Positions 54,933 to 63,173 of a stretch of 64,000 nt of DNA are shown here, in pieces. Within the stretch, counting starts at the first letter, position 1, and every line of letters begins with the position of its first letter. A model generated the notes under the pieces. It was not told the DNA's origin. It saw only the letters and a list, made by a program, of their open reading frames with translations, and searched no databases. The position numbers were made by a program, and so were the translations under genes. The stretch covers positions 1-64,000 of the forward strand of contig NZ_BOOR01000024.1 in assembly GCF_016863335.1 (NCBI RefSeq). The letters are read 5' to 3'. The stretch comes from Planotetraspora thailandica (GTDB lineage Bacteria > Actinomycetota > Actinomycetes > Streptosporangiales > Streptosporangiaceae).

Positions 54933-54961
54933 TTGACGCGGGGAAAGTCGGGCCGTACCGT
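54933..54961 (+). promoter_or_regulatory. promoter for pectate lyase
   Basis: TTGACG (54933-54938), a 17-bp spacer and TACCGT (54956-54961) face the pectate lyase gene. The shared TTCAC-N2-ATATGAA site begins 8 bp after the -10, where a repressor would block initiation. The remainder of the 422-bp gap up to 55204 holds nothing recognisable. Confidence 0.6.
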
Positions 54962-54968
54962 CCGGTTG

Positions 54969-54982
54969 TTCACGAATATGAA
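54969..54982. promoter_or_regulatory. shared operator TTCAC-GA-ATATGAA (site 1)
   Basis: TTCACGAATATGAA lies between the importer operon and pectate lyase. Its match, in reverse complement, is at 63114-63127 between uronate dehydrogenase and kdgD. Two divergent promoters of one pathway carrying the same near-palindrome suggests one regulator, most simply the IclR protein at 49631. Confidence 0.6.
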
Positions 54983-55204
54983 TATCGTCCAGATATGTGC
55001 GACAGACATGTGCGCCCGCGTGGTCAGGACGCGGGACCCGTCCGCCGGCCGGCCGTGCCCGCGACGCCCACAGGGACGCCGGGCCGGCCGAGCGCGGCAT
55101 CCCCTGCTGGAGGACCTGGAGCGGTCCTCGGCCCGCCATGAGATCGCGCGGGAGCGGTCGCGAGTGCGAGCCGGGCTCCGGGCCACCGGAAACGGAGTCA
55201 GCCC

Positions 55205-56500
55205 ATGCGCACGAAAGCCCTCATCCTCCTGGCGGCCGCCCTGACCATGGCCGCCCATGCTTCGCCGGCCGACGCGAGTACGGCAGGCCGCGGCAAGCCC
55301 GTCGCGGTCGAGCTCGGACGCCAGGTGCTCCCCCACGGCGACGGATGGGCGTCGGCGGGCACCGGCACGACCGGCGGGGCGGCGGCGCCTCCGGGCAACG
55401 TCCACACCGTCACCGACCGCGACGAACTGGCCGCGGCGCTCGCCTCTCCCGACCCCCGCGTCATCTACGTCAAGGGCGCCCTCGACAGCGGCAGGACCTG
55501 CGACGACTACGTCACGGGCGGCTACACGCTCGCCGGCTACCTGGCGGCCTACGACCCCGCCGTCTGGGGGCGAGACGCCGAGCCGTCCGGCCCGCTCGAA
55601 AACGCCAGGGCGGCCTCCGCGGCCAACCAGACCGCCCATGTCGTGCTGAAGGTGCCCTCGGACACCACGATCGTCGGCCTGCCGGGCGCCGTCATCAGGC
55701 ACCTCAACCTGCGGGTCGACAAGGTTGACAACGTTATCATCCGAAATCTGCGGTTCGAGGACGCCGCCGACTGCTTCCCCCAGTGGGACCCCACGGACGG
55801 CGACACCGGCAACTGGAACTCGCTCTACGACAACATCTCGGTCACCGGCTCGACCCACGTGTGGATCGACCGCAACACCTTCACCGACGGCGACAACCCC
55901 GACTCCGCCCAGCCGCTCTATTTCGGCAGGCCATACCAGGTGCACGACGGGCAGGCCGACATCACCGCCGGGTCCGACTTCGCGACCGTGTCGTGGAACG
56001 CCTTCACCGGCCACGACAAGACCATGCTGATCGGCTCGACCAACAACCCGGCGACCGACGCCGGCAAGCTCAGCGTGACCGTGCACCACAACCACTTCTC
56101 CGGCGCCCTGCAACGGCTGCCGCGTGTGCGGTTCGGCAAGGTGCACGTCTACGACAACTACTACGAGGTGCCGGACGCGAGCACGTTCGTCTACGCGATC
56201 GGCGTCGGCGTGCAGTCGCAGATCGTCGCGGAGAACAACTACTTCCGGCTGAGCCGTGCCGTCGACCCCGCCGGCCTGCTGTACGACTGGGGCGGGACCG
56301 CGCTGACCGCGCGCGGCAACCTGCTGCGCGTGGGCGGCAAGGAACGGCCGATCGACCTGGTCGGCGTCTACAACGCGGCGCACGACCCCGACTTGGGCGC
56401 CGACGCGGGATGGACGCCCACCCTGCACACCGGCATCGATCCGGCGAACACGGTCAGGCGGGAGGTGTCCCGCCACGCGGGCGCGGGCCATCTGAAGTGA
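55205..56500 (+). CDS. secreted pectate lyase, polysaccharide lyase family 1
   Basis: 431 residues with a cleavable signal peptide (MRTKALILLAAALTMAAHASPADA). The parallel beta-helix has VILKV-type coils (DNVIIRNLRFEDAADCFPQWDPTDG), VWIDRNTFTDG (the conserved Asp/Asn calcium region), HDKTMLIGSTN, and QRLPRVRFGKVHVYDNYYE with the PL1 R-x-P-x-x-R catalytic pattern. It cleaves polygalacturonate outside the cell by beta-elimination. GGAG lies before ATG 55205. It stands alone after the divergent promoter, with a terminator behind it. Confidence 0.95.
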   Translation: MRTKALILLAAALTMAAHASPADASTAGRGKPVAVELGRQVLPHGDGWASAGTGTTGGAAAPPGNVHTVTDRDELAAALASPDPRVIYVKGALDSGRTCDDYVTGGYTLAGYLAAYDPAVWGRDAEPSGPLENARAASAANQTAHVVLKVPSDTTIVGLPGAVIRHLNLRVDKVDNVIIRNLRFEDAADCFPQWDPTDGDTGNWNSLYDNISVTGSTHVWIDRNTFTDGDNPDSAQPLYFGRPYQVHDGQADITAGSDFATVSWNAFTGHDKTMLIGSTNNPATDAGKLSVTVHHNHFSGALQRLPRVRFGKVHVYDNYYEVPDASTFVYAIGVGVQSQIVAENNYFRLSRAVDPAGLLYDWGGTALTARGNLLRVGGKERPIDLVGVYNAAHDPDLGADAGWTPTLHTGIDPANTVRREVSRHAGAGHLK

Positions 56501-56506
56501 GTCGCA

Positions 56507-56536
56507 CCGGCCGGGCTCGTCGCCGAGCCCGGCCGG
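56507..56536 (+). terminator. terminator after pectate lyase
   Basis: A 13-bp perfect stem, CCGGCCGGGCTCG and CGAGCCCGGCCGG, with a 4-nt loop followed by CATTTCT, seven bases after the pectate lyase stop. Confidence 0.85.
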
Positions 56537-56657
56537 CATTTCTGGCGTTTCAGCAGGTCAGCGGTTTCCGACCGTCTCACAGGCGACGTCGTGCGGTGTG
56601 CGGCGCAAGCAATCCGGCGAGCCGAGATCTTGACAAGTCATGATCACATGGGCAGGT

Positions 56658-56671
56658 TGACAACGTTGTCA
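56658..56671. promoter_or_regulatory. LacI-type operator before the GH2 gene
   Basis: TGACAACGTTGTCA is a perfect 14-bp palindrome with the central CG of LacI-family operators, 18 bp before the GH2 start. A TTGACA (56630-56635) lies upstream. No LacI-family gene is in the window. Confidence 0.68.
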
Positions 56672-56688
56672 TACCCGGGGAGCCCCCT

Positions 56689-59600
56689 ATGCCCGAGTCG
56701 TCGTCCGTATCGCGACGTTCCTTCCTTTCCGCCGGCGCCACGCTTCTCGCCTCGTTCGGAGTGGCCGCAGCCCTCCCGGACGCCGCCGAAGCCGCGTCCA
56801 CCACCCCTGCGACCCCCGCGGCCGCCAAACCGGCCGCCACACTGGCCGCCGACCTCGCCCGGTACCGGCCCGTGACGGTGTCGTCCACCGACTACGCGCC
56901 GACGCCGGGCGCATTCGCCGTCGACGGGTTACCGCAGGTCGGCGTGCGCGGCAGCGGCTGGCGCGCCGCCCCGGGCGACCCGCAGTGGATCTCGGTGGAC
57001 CTGCAGGCGCCGTGCCGCATCGAGGCGGTCACGCTGGTCTTCGAGGCCACCCTCGCCGACGGCCCGTTCGACGGGAACTACTCCGACACCGACGGCGACG
57101 AGATCCGCTCCAGCGCCGCCGTCGCGTACCGGCTGGAGGTCTCGTCCGACGGCCGCACCTGGCGCACGGTCTACGAGACCACCGACGGCCAGGGCGGCGT
57201 CGAGGCGATCAAGCTGCCCGAGCCGGTCGTCGCCCGCTGGATCCGGATGACCGCCACGAAGCGGTCCAACAGCAACCCGGTGGGCCTCAACGGCTTCCAG
57301 GTGTACGGCACGGCCACCAAGCACCAGCCGACCGCGCACGGCTGGACGAACTGGAGCGGCGGCGACCGGCCCGCCCCCGCGCTCACCGTGGCCGCCGACG
57401 GCACGGTGCCGCTGGAGTCCGGCTGGTCGCTCACCATGGACGACTTCGCCGGCACCGACGACGGCGCGGCCCTGTCCGCGGGCGACGTCGACGTCCGGTC
57501 CTGGCTTCCCGCGACCGTCCCCGGCACGGTGCTCGGCTCGCTCGTCGACCAGGGCCACCTGCCCGACCCGGTCTCGGGCTACAACAACATGCAGATCCCT
57601 GAGGCCCTGTCGCGCCACACCTGGTGGTACCGGCGGGCGTTGCGGCTGCCGAAGGGGCTCGACACCTCGGCCGGCCGGCGGATCTGGCTCGAGTTCGACG
57701 GAATCAACCACGAGGCGACGACCTGGGTGAACGGCGTGAACGTCGGCTCCGTCGCCCATCCGTTCGCGCGGGCGGCGTTCGACGTCACGGACGCGCTGCG
57801 GGGTCGTTCGGAGCACGTCGTCGCGGTCCGCGTCACCCCGATGCCGCACCCCGGCACCCCGGGCGACAAGGGAGCCGACGGCAACACGTTCCTGCAGTCG
57901 GCCCACCACTACCTCAACTCGCCGACGTACCTCGCCGTGTCCGGGTGGGACTGGATGCCCGCCGTACGCGACCGGGTCACGGGCATCTGGAACCACGTCC
58001 GGCTGCGCAGCACGGGCGTGGCCGTCATCGGAGACCCCCACGTCACCACCAAGCTGCCCGGCCTGCCCGACACCGGCACAGCCGAGATCACCATCGCCGT
58101 GCCGCTGCGCAACGTGGCCGGCACCGCGACCGCCGTGACGGTCCGCGCGAGGTTCGGCGAGGTCGACGTCCAGACGAAGGTGACCGTCCCCGCCGGGGAG
58201 ACCACCACGGTGACGTTCACGCCGGACCGCTTCCCCGCCCTCAGGCTCAGGAACCCCGAGCTCTGGTGGCCCAACGGCTACGGCGACCCCGCGCTGCACG
58301 ACCTGCGCCTCACGGCCACCGCGGGCGGCGAGGTCAGCGACCGCCGCGAAATCCGCTTCGGCATCCGCGAATTCGGCTACGACTGGGACCAGCCCATCGT
58401 CGTGTCGCCTCCCGGAAAGCCGCCGCTGGAGTTCACCGGCGACCGCGCGACGCAGACGGTCACGTTCGACCGGCAGCACGCCCAGCACGTCCGCATCCAG
58501 GCCGGCAAGCGCGCGACCGGCTGGGGCGTGTCGATGTGGTCGTTGTCGGTCGCCGACGGCGCCGGCGCGGACCTGGCCCTGCACAAGACCGCCACGGCGT
58601 CCTCGACGGACGGCAACGGGCCCGCCAACGCCGTCGACGGCGACGACGGGACCCGCTGGTCGTCGGCGTACCAGGACGACCAGTGGATCCAGGTCGACCT
58701 CGGCTCCCCGGTGGACTTCGACCGGGTCACCATCGTGTGGGAGCAGGCGTTCGCGCTGGACTACCGCATCCAGGTCTCCGGCGACGGCGACGCCTGGACC
58801 GACGTGAAGACGGTCACCAACGACACCCCGATCGGCAACACCGCCACCCAGGTGGAGACGTTCCCGTCGCAGACCGCGCAGCATGTGCGCATCCAGGCAG
58901 GCAAGCGCGCCACCCAGTGGGGCGTCTCGATGTGGACGCTCTCGGTGCAGCGCCAGGCCGACCCGTCCGTCGACCTGGCACTGAACAAGACCGCGCGCGC
59001 GTCCTCGTCGGAGAACGACACCAACGTGGCCGCCAACGCCGTGGACGGCAACCCGCGCACCCGCTGGGCGTCCGCGTACCAGGACGACCAGTGGATCCAG
59101 GTCGACCTCGGCTCCCCGGTGGAGTTCGACCAGGTCACCATCGCCTGGGAGCAGGCCTACGCCCGCGACTTCGTCATCCAGGTCTCCGACGACGGGGACA
59201 AGTGGACCGACGTGAAGTCGGTGAACAACGCCGTCCGCCAGCTGAAGATCAGCGTGAACGGCGTTCCGGTCTTCTGCCGGGGCGGCAACTGGGGCTGGGA
59301 CGAACTGCTGCGCCGGGTGCTCCCGCACCGGCTGGCGGACACCGTCGAGATGCACCGTGACATGAACTTCACGATGATCCGCAACTGGCTGGGCAGCAGC
59401 AACCGCGAGGAGCTCTACCAGGCCTGCGACGAGCAGGGCATCCTCGTGTGGAACGACTTCTGGCAGGCGGGGCAGTTCCTGCCGAACCCGCCCGGTTACG
59501 TCGACATCGCCGCCGACACGATCCGCCGGTTCCGGCACCATCCGAGCATCGTGGTGTGGTGCGGCGCCAACGAGGGCGACCCGCCCCCGATCGTCGACGC

Positions 59601-60732
59601 GGGGCTGAAGCAGGCGGCAGCGGACGAGAACCCCGAGATCCTCTACATCCCCAACTCCGCGGGCGGCATCGTCAGCGGGCACGGCCCGTACCGGTGGATC
59701 GACCCGCCGACCTACAACGACAAGAACACCTACGACACGGGTGCGTTCGGATTCCACACCGAGATCGGCATGCCGGTCGTGCCTGTGGCGGAAAGCATGC
59801 GGAACCTCGTCGGCGACGAGCCCGGATGGCCGATCAGCGAGGTGTGGAACTACCACGACTGGTCGACCATCGGGAACCAGCACACCGACACCTACCTGGC
59901 CGCGATCGACGCCCGGCTCGGCGCGTCCGCCTCGCTCGAGGAGTTCGCCGCACGGGCGCAGTTCGTCAACTACGAGAGCCACCGCGCCATGTTCGAGGCG
60001 TGGAACGCCAACCTGTGGCAGGACGCCACCGCCCTGCTGCTGTGGATGTCGCATCCCGCCTGGCACAGCACGGTGTGGCAGACCTACGACTACGACCTCG
60101 ACGTGAACGGCGCCTACTACGGCGCGCGCAAGGGGTGCGAGCCGCTGCACGTGCAGGCCGACCCCGGCACGTGGCAGGTCCGCGTCGTGAACCACACCAC
60201 CGCGGCGCTCACCGGCGCCACGGTCACCGCCAAGCTGTACGACCTCACGGGGCGGCAGCTCGGCAAGACCCAGACCGGGCGGGTGGACGTCGCCAAGTCG
60301 TCCACGTCGGCCGCCTTCACCCTCACCGCGTCGGACGAGGCCCCGCTGCACCTCGTCCGGCTCGAACTGCGCGACGGCCGCGGCCGGTTGTTGTCGGAGA
60401 ACACGTACTGGCGCTACCGGCAGGCCGAGGACATGCGGGCGCTCACCGGCATGCCGAGCACCCGGTTGTCGGTGTCGGCCACCGAGTCCCGCTCCTCCGG
60501 AGGACGGGAGACGGTGACCGCGACGGTGGCCAACCACGGCCACGCGGTCGCCGCGCTCGTCCGGCTGAGCGTGCGAGACGACCACGGCGACCGGATCCTG
60601 CCCTCCCGGTACGACGACAACTACTTCTGGCTCCTGCCCGGTGAGACGCGCCGGATCGGCGTCTCGTGGCCGTCCCGGGCGGGCACCAAGGGGATCAAGG
60701 TGTCGGCTCAGGCCTACAACTCGGCCGACTAG
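56689..60732 (+). CDS. Tat-exported GH2 glycoside hydrolase with discoidin (F5/8C) domains
   Basis: 1347 residues. A twin-arginine signal (SRRSFLSAGATLLASFGVAAA) is followed by a first F5/8C-like domain (about 55-210), then GH2 sugar-binding and immunoglobulin-like domains (to about 570). Two more F5/8C modules (about 575-845), alike in sequence and partly in DNA, come next, and then the GH2 barrel (ISVNGVPVFCRGGNWGWDE onward). The acid/base is the E of WCGANEGD and the nucleophile the E of FGFHTEIGMP. The barrel resembles exo-beta-glucosaminidase/mannosidase-type GH2 enzymes; substrate unknown, though the setting suggests a plant-wall glycoside. GGGGAG precedes ATG 56689. Confidence 0.9.
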   Translation: MPESSSVSRRSFLSAGATLLASFGVAAALPDAAEAASTTPATPAAAKPAATLAADLARYRPVTVSSTDYAPTPGAFAVDGLPQVGVRGSGWRAAPGDPQWISVDLQAPCRIEAVTLVFEATLADGPFDGNYSDTDGDEIRSSAAVAYRLEVSSDGRTWRTVYETTDGQGGVEAIKLPEPVVARWIRMTATKRSNSNPVGLNGFQVYGTATKHQPTAHGWTNWSGGDRPAPALTVAADGTVPLESGWSLTMDDFAGTDDGAALSAGDVDVRSWLPATVPGTVLGSLVDQGHLPDPVSGYNNMQIPEALSRHTWWYRRALRLPKGLDTSAGRRIWLEFDGINHEATTWVNGVNVGSVAHPFARAAFDVTDALRGRSEHVVAVRVTPMPHPGTPGDKGADGNTFLQSAHHYLNSPTYLAVSGWDWMPAVRDRVTGIWNHVRLRSTGVAVIGDPHVTTKLPGLPDTGTAEITIAVPLRNVAGTATAVTVRARFGEVDVQTKVTVPAGETTTVTFTPDRFPALRLRNPELWWPNGYGDPALHDLRLTATAGGEVSDRREIRFGIREFGYDWDQPIVVSPPGKPPLEFTGDRATQTVTFDRQHAQHVRIQAGKRATGWGVSMWSLSVADGAGADLALHKTATASSTDGNGPANAVDGDDGTRWSSAYQDDQWIQVDLGSPVDFDRVTIVWEQAFALDYRIQVSGDGDAWTDVKTVTNDTPIGNTATQVETFPSQTAQHVRIQAGKRATQWGVSMWTLSVQRQADPSVDLALNKTARASSSENDTNVAANAVDGNPRTRWASAYQDDQWIQVDLGSPVEFDQVTIAWEQAYARDFVIQVSDDGDKWTDVKSVNNAVRQLKISVNGVPVFCRGGNWGWDELLRRVLPHRLADTVEMHRDMNFTMIRNWLGSSNREELYQACDEQGILVWNDFWQAGQFLPNPPGYVDIAADTIRRFRHHPSIVVWCGANEGDPPPIVDAGLKQAAADENPEILYIPNSAGGIVSGHGPYRWIDPPTYNDKNTYDTGAFGFHTEIGMPVVPVAESMRNLVGDEPGWPISEVWNYHDWSTIGNQHTDTYLAAIDARLGASASLEEFAARAQFVNYESHRAMFEAWNANLWQDATALLLWMSHPAWHSTVWQTYDYDLDVNGAYYGARKGCEPLHVQADPGTWQVRVVNHTTAALTGATVTAKLYDLTGRQLGKTQTGRVDVAKSSTSAAFTLTASDEAPLHLVRLELRDGRGRLLSENTYWRYRQAEDMRALTGMPSTRLSVSATESRSSGGRETVTATVANHGHAVAALVRLSVRDDHGDRILPSRYDDNYFWLLPGETRRIGVSWPSRAGTKGIKVSAQAYNSAD
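58666..59123 (+). repeat. near-identical DNA repeats within the GH2 gene
   Basis: A 50-bp stretch (58666-58715) is repeated exactly at 59074-59123, 408 bp apart; the surrounding domains repeat less exactly (for example 58483 and 58879 onward). These are recent duplications of discoidin modules. Confidence 0.88.
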
Positions 60733-60751
60733 TTCCGGGCCGGGGTGCCGC

Positions 60752-62179
60752 TCACGCGCGCAGGCGTCCGTCCACGCGCTGCGGCACCCCGAGCGGGTTG
60801 TCGTCCCGCAACTCGAGGGGAAGCAGTTCCGCGGGCCAGTCCTGGTAGGCCACCGGGGTCAGCCACCGGCTGATCGACGCCGCGCCGACCGAGGTGTGGG
60901 CGGGCGACGTGGTGGCCGGCCAGGGACCGCCGTGGTGCATGGCCCAGCACACCGCGACCCCCGTCGGCCACCCGTTCCAGATGAGGCGGCCGGCGATCCG
61001 CTCCAGGACGGCCGTGATGTCGCGCGCGTCGCCGGGACCCCCTGCGTGCACGCTCGCCGTCAGCGAGCCGGGCAGCCTGCGCAGCACGTCCGGCAGGTCG
61101 GAGGAATCGCGATATCTCACGACGATCGCGGCCGGGCCGAAGCACTCCTCGGCCAGTTCGGGCAGCCCGCCGGCGAACGCGTCGAGCCCGGTGGCGAAGA
61201 CCTGCGGCGTCACCGCGTCCGGCGCGTCCCCGGCCCCGCCCCGCGCCAGTACGGCCAGGCCCGCGCCGGGCAGCCGCTCGACCGCGCGGAGATAGCCGTC
61301 GCGGATCTTGGCGGTCAGCATGCGCCCGCCGGTGGTCGCGGCGACCGCCTCGCCGATGGCGCGCTCGAACTCGCCCTCGGTTTCACCCTCGCCCTGGGGG
61401 ACGAACACCAGCCCGGGGTTGGTGCAGAACTGGCCGACCCCGAGCGTGAGGGACGCGGCGAACCCGGCCGCGACGGCGGCGGGGTCGGCCGAGGGCAGCA
61501 CGACGACCGGATTGACGCTGCCGAGCTCGCCGTAGAAGGGGATCGGGTCCGGCCGCCCGCCTATCAGCGCCTGGATGGCCGTGCCTCCGGCGAGGGAACC
61601 CGTGAAGCCGACGGCCGTCACCAGCGGGTGCCGCACCAGCGGAGCGCCCGCCTCGAATCCGTGCACGAGTCCGAGCAGATCGGGGTCGGGCAGCGCCCGC
61701 CGTACGACGGCGGCGGTCAGGTCGGAGGTCTGCGGGTGGCCCTCGTGCGCCTTCACGACGACGGGGCATCCTGCCGCGAGCGCGGAGGCCGTGTCGCCGC
61801 CCGCCACCGAGAACGCGAACGGGAAGTTGCTCGCGGCGAAGACCGCGACGACCCCGACCGGCTGATTCATCCGGCGCACGTCCGGCCGTGGAGGCGTCGC
61901 TCCCGGGTCCGGGTGGTCGATCACGGCCTCGGCGTACGCCCCGTCCCGCAGCACCTCGGCGAACAGGCGGAACTGCGCCGCGGTGCGCGCGACCTCCCCG
62001 CGCAGCCGCACCTCTCCGAGGTGGGTCTCGGCGTCGGCGACCGGCCAGAGCTCGTCGAGATGTTTGAGCAGCGCCTCGGCGACGCCCTCCAGGACCGCGG
62101 CGCGCTCGGCGGCGGGTGTCGCCCGCCATGTGGCCCCGGCCGCGGCGGCGCGCCGCACCACTTCGTCGATGTCGTTCAT
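60752..62179 (-). CDS. 2-oxoglutarate semialdehyde dehydrogenase-like aldehyde dehydrogenase
   Basis: 475 residues of the ALDH superfamily, of the type that oxidises 2,5-dioxopentanoate: VGVVAVFAASNFPFAFSVAGGDTASALAAGCPVVVKAHEGHP, the catalytic glutamate in FYGELGSVNP and the cysteine in GVGQFCTNPG. It would give 2-oxoglutarate as the last step of the uronate pathway. It follows uronate dehydrogenase with no gap (stop and start adjoin), so the two are translated together. The convergent end is 20 bp from GH2. Confidence 0.9.
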   Translation of the reverse strand: MNDIDEVVRRAAAAGATWRATPAAERAAVLEGVAEALLKHLDELWPVADAETHLGEVRLRGEVARTAAQFRLFAEVLRDGAYAEAVIDHPDPGATPPRPDVRRMNQPVGVVAVFAASNFPFAFSVAGGDTASALAAGCPVVVKAHEGHPQTSDLTAAVVRRALPDPDLLGLVHGFEAGAPLVRHPLVTAVGFTGSLAGGTAIQALIGGRPDPIPFYGELGSVNPVVVLPSADPAAVAAGFAASLTLGVGQFCTNPGLVFVPQGEGETEGEFERAIGEAVAATTGGRMLTAKIRDGYLRAVERLPGAGLAVLARGGAGDAPDAVTPQVFATGLDAFAGGLPELAEECFGPAAIVVRYRDSSDLPDVLRRLPGSLTASVHAGGPGDARDITAVLERIAGRLIWNGWPTGVAVCWAMHHGGPWPATTSPAHTSVGAASISRWLTPVAYQDWPAELLPLELRDDNPLGVPQRVDGRLRA

Positions 62180-62980
62180 TCAGCGCTCCCGGGTGAGATT
62201 GTCGGCGTCGAGCTGAGGGCCGCAGAACCGCCCGCCGAGCAGCGCATGGTCGATGGCGGCCGGGTCGGGCTCGCCGAACTCGGCGATGAGCTCCCCCGCG
62301 TAGACCTCGGCGTCGTCCTGCGGTTCGTAGCCGATGGCGCGGCCCTCTTTCAGCGACCACCATCCGCGGGTGTTGGCCGAGACTCCCCACACCACGTGAT
62401 AGCCGTCGGCCGCCAGCGAGGCCTCGACCAGCCGGGCGCAGTCGTCGGGGGACAACCAGGTGGACAACATGCGCAGGTCCTTCGGCCGCGCGAAGCACGA
62501 CCCGATGCGCAGGCACGTCACGGCCATGCCGTACCGGTCGTGGTAGAGCGAGCCGAGCGCCTCCTTGGCGACCTTGCTGACGCCGTAGTAGGTGTCCGGG
62601 CGGGGGAACAGGTAGTCGGGGGCCTCGTCCACGCGCGGCTGGAAGCCGACGGCGTGGTTGCTGCTCGCCAGCACGACGTGGCCCACCCCGGCCTTCCTCG
62701 CGGCCTCCAGCACCACGTGGGTGCCGTTGATGTTGACCTCCAGGATGTCCTGCCAGGGCTGCTCCACGCTGTGCCCGCCGAGGTGCAGCACCGCGTCGAC
62801 GCCGTCCATCGCCGCGTCCATGGCCGCGGGATCGGTGAGATCCGCCGTGACCGCCTCCTCGCCCGGGCCGGGATCGACGGCGGTGATGTCCAGCAGGCGC
62901 AGAACCCGCCCGTCGCGGGCCAGCCGGGGACGCAGCAGCGTGCCCACGCCGCCCGCGGCTCCGGTCATGAGAATTCGCAT
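62180..62980 (-). CDS. udh: uronate dehydrogenase
   Basis: 266-residue short-chain dehydrogenase of the Udh type: the Rossmann glycines GAAGGVG (7-13), S106 in ASSNHAVG, and Y132-x3-K136 (YYGVSK). It oxidises D-galacturonate or D-glucuronate to the aldarolactone with NAD+. It fits the cluster as the first intracellular step. ATG 62980 has AGGAG upstream. It is divergent from kdgD. Confidence 0.9.
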   Translation of the reverse strand: MRILMTGAAGGVGTLLRPRLARDGRVLRLLDITAVDPGPGEEAVTADLTDPAAMDAAMDGVDAVLHLGGHSVEQPWQDILEVNINGTHVVLEAARKAGVGHVVLASSNHAVGFQPRVDEAPDYLFPRPDTYYGVSKVAKEALGSLYHDRYGMAVTCLRIGSCFARPKDLRMLSTWLSPDDCARLVEASLAADGYHVVWGVSANTRGWWSLKEGRAIGYEPQDDAEVYAGELIAEFGEPDPAAIDHALLGGRFCGPQLDADNLTRER

Positions 62981-63054
62981 GGCTCTCCTGTCAGACGCCG
63001 GCCCCGCAATAATCTGCCGAATATCGACATTTATGTCCGCTTATGCGGGGATTC

Positions 63055-63083
63055 TTGACACCGTAAGTACCGATTCTTACAGT
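63055..63083 (+). promoter_or_regulatory. promoter for kdgD with inverted repeat
   Basis: TTGACA (63055-63060), a 17-bp spacer and TACAGT (63078-63083). The inverted repeat GTAAG-N8-CTTAC (63063-63080) lies in the spacer and touches the -10, so it could be an operator. Confidence 0.6.
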
Positions 63084-63113
63084 TACGACGGGTGTTCACA
63101 ATCTTGACCCTGG

Positions 63114-63127
63114 TTCATATATGTGAA
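63114..63127. promoter_or_regulatory. shared operator (site 2)
   Basis: TTCATATATGTGAA reads TTCACATATATGAA on the minus strand, matching TTCAC-N2-ATATGAA at 54969. It lies about 45 bp before kdgD and upstream of udh. Confidence 0.6.
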
Positions 63128-63173
63128 TAGCTCGCCGTGCTGACGGCGACGGCTACGACGATTGAGTGGATCG

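Noticed and set aside
56501-56688. mobile element boundary by the GH2 gene
   Set aside because: The repeat there is a terminator hairpin and the palindrome fits an operator; no transposase was seen.
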